This document shows positions 7,304 through 16,321 of a stretch of 52,797 nucleotides of DNA, piece by piece. Made by a program: the position numbers and the translations under genes. Under the pieces are notes generated by a model. It was given only the letters and a program-made list of their open reading frames with translations. It did no database searches and had not been told where the DNA came from. Source of the stretch: Allorhodopirellula solitaria. GTDB taxonomy: Bacteria > Planctomycetota > Planctomycetia > Pirellulales > Pirellulaceae. Where the stretch lies: NCBI RefSeq assembly GCF_007859855.1, contig NZ_SJPK01000020.1, forward strand, positions 1-52,797, read 5' to 3'. Numbering within the stretch: the stretch's first letter is position 1; every line of letters begins with the position of its first letter.

Positions 7304-7903
7304 ATGGCAAAAGGACGGGAGAGCGGCATGCCGGATCCTGCATACTGGGAGACTTTCTTTGATCCCCACTGCATTCTTTCTCGATTAGGTTGCGATGGTT
7401 CACGGCGAAACGTAGTTGAATTCGGATGCGGCTACGGAACATTTACGATTTCAGCAGCGAAGATAGCGAGAGGAACAGTTTTCGCGTTTGATATCGAACC
7501 TGAAATGGTGGAACTCACACAGGCCCGTGCTGACGCTCAAGGTCTTTCGAATGTCGCCGTAAGTGTTCGTGACTGCTGCGAGAACGGAACGGAGCTGGAT
7601 GATCAGTCGATAGATTTCGTGATGCTATTCAACATCTTGCATATTGAGCAATCGCTCGAGCTCCTGCGTGAAGCTTCCCGAATCCTTTCGTCCAGTGGCG
7701 TGATTGGTGTCATTCATTGGCGATCGGACATTTCGACGCCGAGAGGACCGTCTGTAGAGATTCGTCCTTCACTGGAGACGGTTCGAGATTTGGGCGACTC
7801 GGTCGGATTGGACAGCAGCGATCTGATTGAACTGGACTGCTGTTCGTGGCACTGGGGGCTCACGTTGAGACGCCAATCGTTTCGTAAAGCTCGTTCGCCA
7901 TGA
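7304..7903 (+). CDS. Class I SAM-dependent methyltransferase
   Basis: A 199-residue Rossmann-type methyltransferase. Motif I is VVEFGCGYGTF (about residues 37-47), the acidic residue ending strand 2 is in FAFDIEPEM (about 60-68), and motif IV-like IDFVMLFNILH is near residue 105. This matches Methyltransf_11/25-type enzymes that transfer a methyl group from S-adenosylmethionine to small molecules; the substrate cannot be told. The ATG at 7304 follows AAAGAAG. The gene is isolated between mobile DNA and a small membrane-protein gene, and may be an acquired accessory gene. Confidence 0.8.
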   Translation: MAKGRESGMPDPAYWETFFDPHCILSRLGCDGSRRNVVEFGCGYGTFTISAAKIARGTVFAFDIEPEMVELTQARADAQGLSNVAVSVRDCCENGTELDDQSIDFVMLFNILHIEQSLELLREASRILSSSGVIGVIHWRSDISTPRGPSVEIRPSLETVRDLGDSVGLDSSDLIELDCCSWHWGLTLRRQSFRKARSP

Positions 7904-7954
7904 CCTGGAGCTGATCGAGTTAATCGCCAAACCGATGATCAATGGCGAGAAATG

Positions 7955-8149
7955 ATGAATCCGTACCAGCCGGCATGCGAGGTCGATGAGCCAGACGATC
8001 CGCGACCGCCAGACAAACGTCCACCGCTGAGCGTCATTGCCGCGATCGTCTTCTCGATCATTTCGTTTTACCTCCTGATGATAGGATCCATGGTTGAGAG
8101 CTTCGGGGTGTTTGTCATATCAATGGCGTGCCAGTCGGTCGGAAAGTAA
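7955..8149 (+). CDS. Small membrane protein starting MNPYQP, probably truncated
   Basis: 64 aa from the ATG at 7955; an ATG directly before it at 7952 is also possible. The start MNPYQP followed by an acidic, Pro-rich stretch is typical of small planctomycete membrane proteins. Residues about 27-55 (LSVIAAIVFSIISFYLLMIG...) form one or two membrane segments. The frame stops 8 bases before the AGGGACAGGCA end of a transposase relic, so the original C-terminus may have been cut off by that insertion. Confidence 0.45.
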   Translation: MNPYQPACEVDEPDDPRPPDKRPPLSVIAAIVFSIISFYLLMIGSMVESFGVFVISMACQSVGK

Positions 8150-8156
8150 GGCAGAA

Positions 8157-9135
8157 AGGGACAGGCATTTTCTTCTTGACTGCTCCGCGTTGAAGCGTCG
8201 GATGGAATTGGTCGCGAGGGTTTTGCGGCCCGGTTGTTGCTCGATCTGGCGTGGATGCCATGCCTCGTCAAGCCCATGGTGAAGTTCTCGACGCCTCTGA
8301 AGTTCAGGTGGGCATTGCATCCAGAGATGCGTCCGTCGTGCGTTTCTCTGTGGCGACGACCCGCTGACGGGAAACTCGTACGAGCATCGGCGAGTGTGGA
8401 TTCGTGAGCGACTGGAGTCCTTGAATTCGGTATTCGCGATCGATTGCTTGACTTTTTCGGTCATGCATAACCACATTCACCTGGTTCTACGCAGTCGTCC
8501 CGATGTTGTCGCAGCGTGGTCTGACGAGGAAATCGCTCGACGTTGGCTGCGGTTGTTCCCACGCCGACGCAACGAGGATGGCTCTCCCGCCGAACCCAGC
8601 AAGCCAGAACTCGACATGATTCTCAAACAGCCCGAGGTCCTCGCTGAGCGACGCAAACGGTTGTCGGACGCTCGATGAATCCAGTTTACTGGTTGGCGCG
8701 GCGTACGTGGACCTCAATCCAATTCGCGCTGCCTTGGCGGAAACTCCGGAGACCAGCGACTGCACCTGAGCAAAAGACCGAATGGATGATCTGAGCGAAT
8801 GGGAGGATCGCAGTCGCCCCAGCACTCACGAGTGGGAGCGGAGCGGTCGACGGCGGCGCAGCGGTTGGATGAGTCCCATCGAGATTGATGAGCAGTCCGA
8901 TGAGGTCGGTAGCATTCCAGAGCATTTGCAACCGATCCTGCAGCGGATTGGCTTGGACACACAAGGTTGGTGCGACGTGGTGCGAAAGTTTGGACGCATT
9001 TTCAAGCGAGTGGCGGGTACGCCCGAGAGGCGTTGCTGGCGAAGCGTGCCGTCGAGGTCAGGGTTGGCTTTGCGCCCGAGAGAACCCGGTGGGCCTCTCG
9101 TCAGTCTAGCGAAGGGCAGGCCGGTAGTTTTCTAG
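8157..9135 (+). pseudogene. Decayed planctomycete HUH-type transposase, copy 1
   Basis: The relic begins with an end-like motif AGGGACAGGCA (8157-8167). The start (MPRQAHGEVLDASEVQV) is at 8260, and the frame then breaks near 8365. Another frame continues with [20 protein letters not shown] and MHNHIHLVLRSRPDVV, where HNHIHL carries an HUH-like motif, to about 8678. After a further break come AAYVDLNPIRAALAETPETSD (about 8697-8760) and WMSPIEIDEQSDEVG ... VVRKFGRIFKRVAGTPE in yet other frames. The order of blocks matches a full-length Y1-type transposase related to RAYTs, but with at least three frameshifts or deletions. It is therefore dead. Confidence 0.75.
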
Positions 9136-9343
9136 ACAGAGTTTTGGGGTGTCTGCTGCGCGGTCAACCGCTGCGCAGCGATCCTTGCTCAATTCACGGT
9201 GGCCAATGGGCCGATTTTGCCGTAGGTGGTCGCGATTTTTCAATCAGGGTGCCCTGCCCTCCGCATTGATGCAAGCTCGAATCTGCGTGCCCATTTTTCT
9301 GTGCCTGAGATGTTTCCCGAAATCCCCTCAGTCGATATCCCGG
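9136..9343. other. Short gap between transposase relic and ion-channel gene
   Basis: About 200 bases with no gene. It may hold the worn 3' end of the transposase relic, since an open frame still reads RVLGCLLRGQPLRSDP. The ion-channel stop codon is at 9344. Confidence 0.3.
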
Positions 9344-10561
9344 TCAAAATACGAAAAAGGACACTAAGAGTATGACCGCGTTGAGCGCAATGTAGGTGAG
9401 CGGGAAGAGCCAGCGACAACGCCGGTCAATGCGATCACCCCGCTTATGTCCACTTCGATCGACCGTGCCCACGTACAGGCTAATGAAGACGGGGGCACAC
9501 ATGATTAATAAACTGAGATTCAAGAACGCATTCATCATCGTGACGATGGATACGTTGGGCACAATTCCCACCAGCGTGATTTGGTAAGCCACTGCTGTGA
9601 GGATCCCGACGAATGACACGCTGACGCGGTCGCCCACGGAGGAGCGGTCCATCCAGAACACTGACCACGAGAGCAAGACGATCAAACTCAAGGGCACCAC
9701 GACGAGTCGGAGCATGAACAGCGGTTCTCGTTTTACATCGATGGCCACGACAAACGCGGAAGCAGCGCCCATCCCGACGGTGTTGGACGCGTTGAGCGTT
9801 CGATTCGACGCTTGGATCTTCCTCAGGGACCACTGTGGAACTTTGGTAAACGATTCTTTCGTGGTAACGGCGATTGATTCGCTATCAAACTCGATGTTAT
9901 GGGAATCGAATCCGAATAGCCTGAAGATGATCTCCAAACGCTGGCGATCGAACGGGAACCGCCGCATGTTCAGATCTACCTTCGCAGCCGCCTCGATTGC
10001 CTGGCTCAAGGTGCAGGTTCCATCTGGCTTCACGCGGAGCACGACCGCGAGGCTGTCGTACTGTCCAGCCGTGTTCGCAAGGGTGACCTGGGGATACCAG
10101 CCAACGAAAACCTCGTTGAACTGAAAATCGCCAGAATAGACCTTCTCGCTCACGCCCTCCTGCACCGGATCGAATGACTGCCGAGGGTCCTTCCACGTGA
10201 GCGTGAGGATACCGGACAACCCGACTTGCTCCGCCTCGTCGTTAATATCACTAATAGTGAGAAGTTCAAAAGTCGCATGCACCGACACGGAACCAACCGA
10301 TTTTGGGGGATTGAGTGGATGCGGCTTCAGCACCGGTGCGGTAACAGGCTCGGCCGCGGTCGCTAACGAACAACATATTGCCAACAACGCGAATTGAGCC
10401 GCGCTGGCAAACCGCTTGCATGCCGTGCTCCAATGGAAGCTGGATTTGGGGTTCGCGTCGATTTTGTCTGCCACCAACTTCTTCTCGCTTGTTCTTCGTG
10501 ACTCAGGATGGTGAAGCGGAACGCCGGCGCGTTCAGATATTCCAAGTGCGAAGCAGTACAT
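9344..10561 (-). CDS. GLIC-like pentameric ligand-gated ion channel
   Basis: A prokaryotic Cys-loop-receptor homologue. After a signal peptide (about residues 46-70, ending LATAA) comes a beta-sandwich ligand domain with WYPQVTLANTAG (155-166) and the Pro-loop signature RRFPFDRQRLEI (200-211). Four membrane helices follow: M1 281-304 (VVPLSLIVLLSWSVFWM), M2 about 309-333, M3 338-364 and M4 384-405. This resembles the Gloeobacter channel GLIC closely at the Pro loop and at SWSVFW. An Asp in the GDRVSVSF segment sits where GLIC has the Glu of its cation filter, which suggests cation selectivity (inference). No pair of Cys is seen in the loop, as is usual in bacteria. The N-terminal 28 residues may be untranslated: TTG 10477 or GTG 10474 are alternative starts behind GAGAAG. 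Confidence 0.88.
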   Translation of the reverse strand: MYCFALGISERAGVPLHHPESRRTSEKKLVADKIDANPKSSFHWSTACKRFASAAQFALLAICCSLATAAEPVTAPVLKPHPLNPPKSVGSVSVHATFELLTISDINDEAEQVGLSGILTLTWKDPRQSFDPVQEGVSEKVYSGDFQFNEVFVGWYPQVTLANTAGQYDSLAVVLRVKPDGTCTLSQAIEAAAKVDLNMRRFPFDRQRLEIIFRLFGFDSHNIEFDSESIAVTTKESFTKVPQWSLRKIQASNRTLNASNTVGMGAASAFVVAIDVKREPLFMLRLVVVPLSLIVLLSWSVFWMDRSSVGDRVSVSFVGILTAVAYQITLVGIVPNVSIVTMMNAFLNLSLLIMCAPVFISLYVGTVDRSGHKRGDRIDRRCRWLFPLTYIALNAVILLVSFFVF

Positions 10562-10679
10562 TCACGCGAGATTCTGTCAAGTCGTGATAGGGAGAAAGAG
10601 GAGAAAGAGGGCCACCCACTTTTTAGCCCGGGCTGTGGCTTGTTTTTCAGCCGATTTAACTACGATCCGCTCCTCACAG
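10562..10679. other. Upstream region of the ion-channel gene
   Basis: About 120 bases between the channel start and the transposase relic. It contains an A/G-rich run (GGGAGAAAGAGGAGAAAGAG near 10590). I see no clear promoter. Confidence 0.25.
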
Positions 10680-11101
10680 AATGCCGCCACCGAGCATCGG
10701 GCTGATTCAGGATCATGTTCAGTTCCGGTCTCGTCGGCACGGCAGGGCCGCCGTCAGAGTTGCGACGCGCGGGGAACAGTCGCAGCCAACGCTGGGCGAC
10801 CTCCTCGTCCGACCACGCCGCGACGACGTCCGGGCGACTTCTTAAGACGAGATGCAGGTGATTGCTCATGATCGAAAACGTCAGACAATCGATCGCGAAC
10901 ACGGAGGCGAGGAACTCCATTCGGTCGCGGATCCAGCCCCTGCGGTGCTCGAAACAATCTCCCGTAGCGGGATCGATCATTTCCCCACGAGCTTGCCTGG
11001 GCATCTTCATCACCTCCGTCAGCGTCACGGTTTTGAGCAGCGAAACCATCGGTAATGGCATGCAAGCCGCGATCGAAGTCAACTATTCATTGCCTGTCCC
11101 T
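10680..11101 (-). pseudogene. Decayed planctomycete HUH-type transposase, copy 2
   Basis: Read on the minus strand, it begins with the same AGGGACAGGCA end motif (11091-11101), then [12 protein letters not shown] at 11004. It continues as [37 protein letters not shown] and WSDEEVAQRWLRLFPARRN. Compared with copy 1, about 20 residues between MIDP and TGDCFEH are missing, and the protein collapses after LNMILNQPD. Nothing of the region with the catalytic Tyr is left. The relic overlaps the upstream part of the esterase frame on the other strand. Confidence 0.75.
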
Positions 11102-11155
11102 ATTCTCTCCTCTAAACTGACGAACAAAAACCTCGACTTCTGGGACCAAATTCGA

Positions 11156-12142
11156 ATGTGGCACTGCTTTACTAGTTGCATCGTGTTGATGTCGATTGCA
11201 CAAATTGCGTTAGGACAAAATCCATCTGCGGCGACACCGAATGTGGATGCGTATTACAAGTTGGGCCCCGACTCGCTCGAGCAGGAAGGAGTACCCCAGG
11301 GTGAAATGAGCGGGCCGCACGTGATCGCCTCGGAAGCTTACCCGGGGACGCAGCACACGTACTGGGTGTATGTCCCGGCCCAGTATGATCCCGCGGTGGC
11401 TACCAGCCTGACGATCTTCAACGATGGGCAAGCCTTCATGCAAGCAGATGGTTCGATTCGGGCGCAGCATGTCCTGGACAACCTCATATTCCGCCGCGAG
11501 ATCCCTGTCATGTTGGGCGTGTTCATCAACCCCGGGCGAACCCCCGAGCAACCCGAGCCCTCGCCGAGCAATTGGGGTGACAAGAATACCAATCGCCCGA
11601 CGGAGTACAATTCGCTCGATGATCGTTACGCTCGCGTGATCGTCGACGAACTGCTACCAGCCCTCGCAGCCGACTACAACGTTTCGGACGATCCCAAGCG
11701 GCGCGGCATTGGAGGGGCCAGTTCGGGGGCGATCGCGGCGTTTACGGTAGCGTGGCATCGACCGGATCAGTTCCACAAGGTACTCAGTCTGATCGGTAGC
11801 TTTACCAATATCCGTGGCGGACACGCCTATGCCGATATCGTTCGCGAGCATGACCCCAAAGACATCCGCGTCTTCTTTCAAGATGGCCGAAACGACAACC
11901 GTGGACAGCGACGTGGTGAGTACGACGAGACGTGGGACTGGTACAAACAGAACGTCCGCCTGGTCGAAGCGATGACCGAGAAAGATTACGACATCAACTA
12001 TACCTGGGGCATCGGCAAGCACAGCCCACGACACGGCGGCGCGATCCTACCCGACATGATGCGATGGCTGTGGCGCGATCATGGGACCAACACCGATCCA
12101 GACGACTCAGTCGAACGCAGTTTTCAGACCGCACCACAGTAG
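11156..12142 (+). CDS. Secreted esterase of the enterochelin-esterase/esterase D type
   Basis: 328 aa from ATG 11156. The frame is open further upstream, but that part runs antisense to a transposase relic. The N-terminus is a signal peptide ([14 protein letters not shown], cleavage near residue 21). The alpha/beta-hydrolase core shows [21 protein letters not shown], the lid region [15 protein letters not shown], and the nucleophile elbow [10 protein letters not shown] near residue 187 with Ser as catalytic base. HSPRHGG near residue 300 holds the likely catalytic His. The fold class cleaves esters in the periplasm; the substrate is unknown (siderophore or acylated sugar are family options). 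Confidence 0.82.
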   Translation: MWHCFTSCIVLMSIAQIALGQNPSAATPNVDAYYKLGPDSLEQEGVPQGEMSGPHVIASEAYPGTQHTYWVYVPAQYDPAVATSLTIFNDGQAFMQADGSIRAQHVLDNLIFRREIPVMLGVFINPGRTPEQPEPSPSNWGDKNTNRPTEYNSLDDRYARVIVDELLPALAADYNVSDDPKRRGIGGASSGAIAAFTVAWHRPDQFHKVLSLIGSFTNIRGGHAYADIVREHDPKDIRVFFQDGRNDNRGQRRGEYDETWDWYKQNVRLVEAMTEKDYDINYTWGIGKHSPRHGGAILPDMMRWLWRDHGTNTDPDDSVERSFQTAPQ

Positions 12143-12149
12143 TTGAGCT

Positions 12150-12340
12150 GAGGGCCGCCCCGTTGGGGCTACCGAAATATTTCGCTATCCAAACCCAGGG
12201 CGGTGCCCTGGGCTTTCATACAGCCGCCCCGTTGGGGCTCTAGAGCGCCGGATGAAAAACTGCTATCCAAACCCAGGGCTTTCATATAGTCGCCCCGCTG
12301 GGGGTCAGGAACGCCGGATGAAAAACTGCAATAGTTAGAT
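12150..12340. repeat. Tandem GC-hairpin repeats (GCCCCGTTGGGGC type)
   Basis: Three units each contain a short hairpin GCCCC-GTT-GGGGC or its variant CCCCGCTGGGG, separated by CTATCCAAACCCAGGGC and CTTTCATA, and two carry CGCCGGATGAAAAACT. The unit is repeated about every 60-70 bases. It lies just after the esterase stop and could act as a transcript end, but no T tract follows. Confidence 0.7.
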
Positions 12341-12372
12341 GGCCGTCCCTCGGCGTAGGAACGAACGTCGAT

Positions 12373-12401
12373 TTCCCGAACCGGCCAGGCAGTGGTATAA
12401 T
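12373..12401 (+). promoter_or_regulatory. Candidate promoter for uvrC
   Basis: A perfect TATAAT lies at 12396-12401. Seventeen bases upstream is TTCCCG (12373-12378), a poor -35 match. It faces the uvrC-hflX-SDR genes. Sigma-factor preference in planctomycetes is not well enough known to be sure. Confidence 0.35.
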
Positions 12402-12611
12402 TTGCCAGTGCGGGAGTGTCTTCGCAACCGCTGCTGATTTCACACCGTCCCGCCTGCGGTCTTGTGACTACTGATCGTATTTACACACCCATTCCACACG
12501 GACAGACGCCTGAACGATCCCTCGCCAGCCGACGAAACTGCTGAACCCTCGGAACCTTCTCAAGCCGCGGCTACCTTCGAGTTCAAGGGGCACGCACACG
12601 CTGCAGCCAAG

Positions 12612-13892
12612 GTGAAGACATTCCCCAATGAGCCGGGCGTCTATTTGATGAAGGATGCGGCAGGCGTTGTTATCTACGTCGGCAAGGCCAAGAATCTTCG
12701 CAGCCGCGCCGGGAGCTATTTCCTCAAAGCGGCGGAGGTTGACGCGCGTACCGCAGACTGGATCACCGATATCGCGGACATCGATTACGTGCAGTGCGAA
12801 AGTGAGGTTGATGCGTTGCTGATGGAGTCGCGGTTGATCAAAGATATCCAGCCGCGTAACAACAAAGACCTCAAGGACGACAAGTCGTTCCCGTACCTGA
12901 TGATCACGACGCGGGAGGAGTTCCCACGCGTCGAGGTCACCCGGGAGCCGAAGACATCGGGCGTGAAACTGTACGGTCCGTTCACAAGCGCCGGTGCATT
13001 GCGGGGCGCGATCCAGGTGATGCAGCGGATTTTCAAGTTCCGCACCTGCACGCTCGACATCAGCGAATCGGACGAGAAATGGAAATGGTTCCGCCCCTGC
13101 CTGCTGGCGAGCATCAACCAGTGCACCGCGCCGTGTAACTTTCGGATCAGCAAAGAGGACTATCGCCGCGACATCAAACGACTGCAGACCTTCCTCGACG
13201 GGGGCAAGACGAAACTGATCAAGGACATGAAGTCCGAGATGGCGACGGCGAGTGCCGAGTTGGAGTTTGAACGTGCGGCTGTCTTGCGAGATGAGATCCA
13301 GATGCTCGAGCGGCTCTCTGAACGGGGCGAACTCGACACCCACGCTCAGCCTGAGGTCTTCTACATCGATCCGAAAAAGGGACTCGCGGGATTGAGAAAG
13401 GTCCTGCAGTTGAGCGAAACACCCCGCGTGATCGAGGGCGTCGACATCGCCCATCTCGGCGGCAATGAAACGGTCGCGTCTCTGGTTCAGTTCATTGATG
13501 GGTTGCCGTTCAAACCGGGATACCGTCGCTACAAGATCCAAGAGGTTAAAGGGGTCGATGACTTCCGCAGCATCTATGAGGTCGTGTCCCGCAGATTTCG
13601 TCGATTGAGCGATTCAGGGGACACGTTTCCCGATATTTTGCTGATCGACGGCGGAAAAGGCCAACTCAGCGCAGCGATGGCGGCCTTTCGTGACCAGGAA
13701 ATCACGCCGCCGACCGTCATTTCGCTGGCCAAACGCGATGAAGAAATATTTCGCCCCGGAAATCCTGAGCCGCTGCGATTGAGCAAAAGTGCCTTCGCAC
13801 TGCGGCTTTTACAGTACGTCCGCGACGAATCGCACCGCTTTGCCCAGCATTACCACCATATTTTACGGAACCGATCCACCTTCGATCGTTGA
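12612..13892 (+). CDS. uvrC: Excinuclease ABC subunit UvrC, short form
   Basis: The nuclease of nucleotide excision repair. The GIY-YIG domain spans about residues 1-85 (PGVYLM, VIYVGKAKNLRSR). Four Cys that would bind an Fe-S cluster follow (RTCTLD, RPCLL, QCTAPC). Next is a UVR helix pair (about 205-235) and the RNase H-like 5' nuclease domain, with D in EGVDIAHLGG, D in LIDGGKGQ, and D/H in RDESHRFA. The protein ends right after that motif (426 aa) and lacks the C-terminal tandem HhH DNA-binding domain of the roughly 600-residue enzymes. The GTG at 12612 has a poor ribosome binding site, and the frame is open upstream to 12468 without ATG, GTG or TTG, so a rarer start (CTG 12510) is possible. 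Confidence 0.9.
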   Translation: MKTFPNEPGVYLMKDAAGVVIYVGKAKNLRSRAGSYFLKAAEVDARTADWITDIADIDYVQCESEVDALLMESRLIKDIQPRNNKDLKDDKSFPYLMITTREEFPRVEVTREPKTSGVKLYGPFTSAGALRGAIQVMQRIFKFRTCTLDISESDEKWKWFRPCLLASINQCTAPCNFRISKEDYRRDIKRLQTFLDGGKTKLIKDMKSEMATASAELEFERAAVLRDEIQMLERLSERGELDTHAQPEVFYIDPKKGLAGLRKVLQLSETPRVIEGVDIAHLGGNETVASLVQFIDGLPFKPGYRRYKIQEVKGVDDFRSIYEVVSRRFRRLSDSGDTFPDILLIDGGKGQLSAAMAAFRDQEITPPTVISLAKRDEEIFRPGNPEPLRLSKSAFALRLLQYVRDESHRFAQHYHHILRNRSTFDR

Positions 13893-14019
13893 ACCTTTGA
13901 CCGCGACAACCTGTCCTCGAATCAGTTAGAATGAAACGAAACAGGTCGCTGCCGTGGCGAAAGCGGCGGTCGATTGTCTGTTTCAACAGTCCTTCTCCAT
14001 TGGAGTCCCCACCTCACTC

Positions 14020-15438
14020 GTGTCTCAACCACACAATTCTTCGGACTTGATCTCGCTCGTCGATAACGGTCCCGAACGCAGCATCTTGGCGCGTCTCATT
14101 CTCCCTGGCGTCGTCGTCGATGACGATCCGCTGGAGGAACTCCACGGTCTAGCGACCACCGCCGGCACCGAAGTCGTTGACGAACTGACGCAGCGGCGCG
14201 GCACTCCCGATCACTCCACCTATCTCGGCAAGGGCAAGGTCGAGGAACTCCGCTTGATGGTCGAGCGTCACGAGGCGGAGGTCATCTTTTTCGACAACGA
14301 TCTGTCACCGGCGCAGGTTCGCAATCTTGAGAAAGCAACCAATGCCAAGGTGATCGATCGGACGGAGTTGATTCTCGACATCTTTGCCGCGGGCGCTCGG
14401 ACGCATGAATCGCGGCTCGCGGTGGAGTTGGCCCAGCTCGACTATTCACTGCCGCGTCTGAAGCGGATGTGGACGCACTTGTCGCGTCAATCGATGGGCG
14501 TTGGCATGCGGGGCCCGGGGGAAAAGCAACTCGAAGTTGACCGGCGGTTGGCCCAGAAACGTATCCATGACTTGAAGGTTGAGTTGGAGAAGGTCGAGTC
14601 GCGACGCGAGCGACAGGTCTCTAGCCGCAATGAAATTCCCACCATCTCGCTGGTCGGATACACCAACGCGGGCAAGAGCACCTTGATGAACGCGCTCACC
14701 GATGCTGGGGTGCTCGCGCAAGACAAACTGTTTGCGACGCTCGAGACGCGGACGCGCCGGTGGCAGCTTCCCAATTGGGGACACGTCTTGCTCAGCGATA
14801 CCGTCGGGTTCATTCGCGATCTGCCCCACTCGCTGGTCGCTAGCTTCAAGTCGACGCTCGAGGAAACCCGGCAAGCCGACTTGTTGCTGCATGTTGCCGA
14901 CGCCAGTAGCCCGAATGTGTTCGAACAAATTACGGCGGTCTATCAGGTGCTCGAAGAACTCGGCATCGAAGAGAAGGACACGCTGCTCGTACTCAACAAG
15001 ATCGATTCGATTGATGGGCCACGTGTGCTCAATCGGGTGCTCGATCGGTATCCCCACGCGATCCCCGTCAGTGCGAAGACGCAAAAGGGGCTCACGCCAC
15101 TCTGCGAAGCCGTCGGTGCAGCGTTGGCCAAAGAATTCCTCGATGTGGAAATTGATGTCGCCCACCATGATGGCAAACTGCTCGCCTATCTGTCTGCCAA
15201 GGGCAAGGTCGAGTCACGTGACTTCCACGATTCACACGTCACCGTCCGCGTTCGAATGCCCGCAGGGGCGATGGGCGAAGTCCATCGCTCAGCGATTCGG
15301 GTCGTGCCCACTCAGTTGACGATCCAAAGCGACGTGGCAGTCTCCGAGCAGGCTCCCTCAGACTCAGCAGCCGATACGAATGCATCCGGTGACGGTTCCG
15401 ATGATGGGGCCGAGACGCCTTCGAGCGAGGTCGCTTAA
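14020..15438 (+). CDS. hflX: GTPase HflX
   Basis: A ribosome-associated GTPase that splits stalled 70S ribosomes. The N-terminal HflX domain contains the GKGKVEEL and HESRLAVELAQLDY blocks, then RGPGEKQLEVDRR. The G domain follows with G1 GYTNAGKS near residue 212, G3 DTVGF and G4 NKID. The C-terminus is a disordered Ser/Asp tail. The frame is open to a GTG at 13954, but homologues start near SQPHNSSDL, so GTG 14020 is preferred (GGAG about 14 bases upstream). The stop is 5 bases before the next start, so the two genes are probably cotranscribed. Confidence 0.92.
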   Translation: MSQPHNSSDLISLVDNGPERSILARLILPGVVVDDDPLEELHGLATTAGTEVVDELTQRRGTPDHSTYLGKGKVEELRLMVERHEAEVIFFDNDLSPAQVRNLEKATNAKVIDRTELILDIFAAGARTHESRLAVELAQLDYSLPRLKRMWTHLSRQSMGVGMRGPGEKQLEVDRRLAQKRIHDLKVELEKVESRRERQVSSRNEIPTISLVGYTNAGKSTLMNALTDAGVLAQDKLFATLETRTRRWQLPNWGHVLLSDTVGFIRDLPHSLVASFKSTLEETRQADLLLHVADASSPNVFEQITAVYQVLEELGIEEKDTLLVLNKIDSIDGPRVLNRVLDRYPHAIPVSAKTQKGLTPLCEAVGAALAKEFLDVEIDVAHHDGKLLAYLSAKGKVESRDFHDSHVTVRVRMPAGAMGEVHRSAIRVVPTQLTIQSDVAVSEQAPSDSAADTNASGDGSDDGAETPSSEVA

Positions 15439-15443
15439 CATCG

Positions 15444-16292
15444 ATGGCGAAATCACGGCCCTCGCTCTCGTCGCTCGCCTTTTGGAGAAAGCCGCGGTGG
15501 CGCCCCGCAGGCAGTCTCGCCATCGTGACGGGTGCCAGTAGCGGGATTGGCCGCGAACTGACGCTGCGGTTGGCCGACCAAGGCTGCCGCGTTATCGGGG
15601 TCGCTCGCCGACGCGAGCGGCTCGACGAAGTCGTCTCTTCGAGACCGTCAGGCACGATCATTCCCGTGGTCGGCGATGTTACCGATTCCAGCGTCTGCGA
15701 TGCCGCGATGAGCGAGGTGCATCAACTCGCCGGCGGACGGCTCGACCTGCTCATCAACAATGCGGGGATCGGCGCCATCGGCCCTTTTTTCGACGCCGAT
15801 CCACAGCGGCTGCGTGAGGTCATGGAAGTCAACTTTTTTGCCGTCACGCAGTGGTCACGCGCTGCGATTCCCTGTTTGAGAAACGCCGCAGCCGCCCAAG
15901 CCGATCGTCCTTGCACGCCCGTGATCTGTAACATCGGCAGCGTCCTCGGCCACCGTGCCGTGCCCGATAAGAGCGAGTACTGCGCCAGCAAGTTCGCGTT
16001 GCACGGGTGGACCGATTCCATTCGTGCTGAACTCGCTGCAGCAGGAATCGCAGTCGTCTTGGTCAGCCCCAGCACGACCCGAAGCGAGTTCTTCGATTCA
16101 CTTGTCGGCACGTCGCCGGGCCAGACATCAAAAAGCGTGGGTAGCTGGCCGCCCGACCGAGTCGCTCAGGCAACGCTAACAGCGATCGCTGCATGTCGCA
16201 GTGAAGTCCTCTTGAGCTGGGGCGGCAAAGCCCTCGTCTATGCCGACCGGCTCTCACCACCGCTGATCGACAGAGTACTCGCCAAGAAGTGA
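15444..16292 (+). CDS. Short-chain dehydrogenase/reductase
   Basis: A classical SDR of 282 aa. The cofactor motif is TGASSGIG (about residues 29-36), the structural motif is INNAGIG (about 107-113), the catalytic Ser is in NIGSVLG (about 164), and YCASK (about 178-182) gives Tyr and Lys. The Arg-rich stretch after strand 2 (VARRRERL) suggests NADP preference. The substrate is unknown. It follows hflX by 5 bases and is probably translated from the same message. The C-terminus (ALVYADRLSPPLIDRVLAKK) is typical of the DltE/YqjQ-like membrane-associated subgroup; that placement is inference. Confidence 0.88.
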   Translation: MAKSRPSLSSLAFWRKPRWRPAGSLAIVTGASSGIGRELTLRLADQGCRVIGVARRRERLDEVVSSRPSGTIIPVVGDVTDSSVCDAAMSEVHQLAGGRLDLLINNAGIGAIGPFFDADPQRLREVMEVNFFAVTQWSRAAIPCLRNAAAAQADRPCTPVICNIGSVLGHRAVPDKSEYCASKFALHGWTDSIRAELAAAGIAVVLVSPSTTRSEFFDSLVGTSPGQTSKSVGSWPPDRVAQATLTAIAACRSEVLLSWGGKALVYADRLSPPLIDRVLAKK

Positions 16293-16321
16293 GTAGGTCA
16301 GGCGAGCGGCAGCATAAAATT

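Noticed and set aside
10862-11155. N-terminal extension of the esterase frame
   Set aside because: This part is antisense to a transposase relic; the signal peptide begins at ATG 11156.
12468-13541. Long minus-strand frame over uvrC
   Set aside because: Shadow frame caused by codon bias in a GC-rich gene; uvrC has all family motifs.
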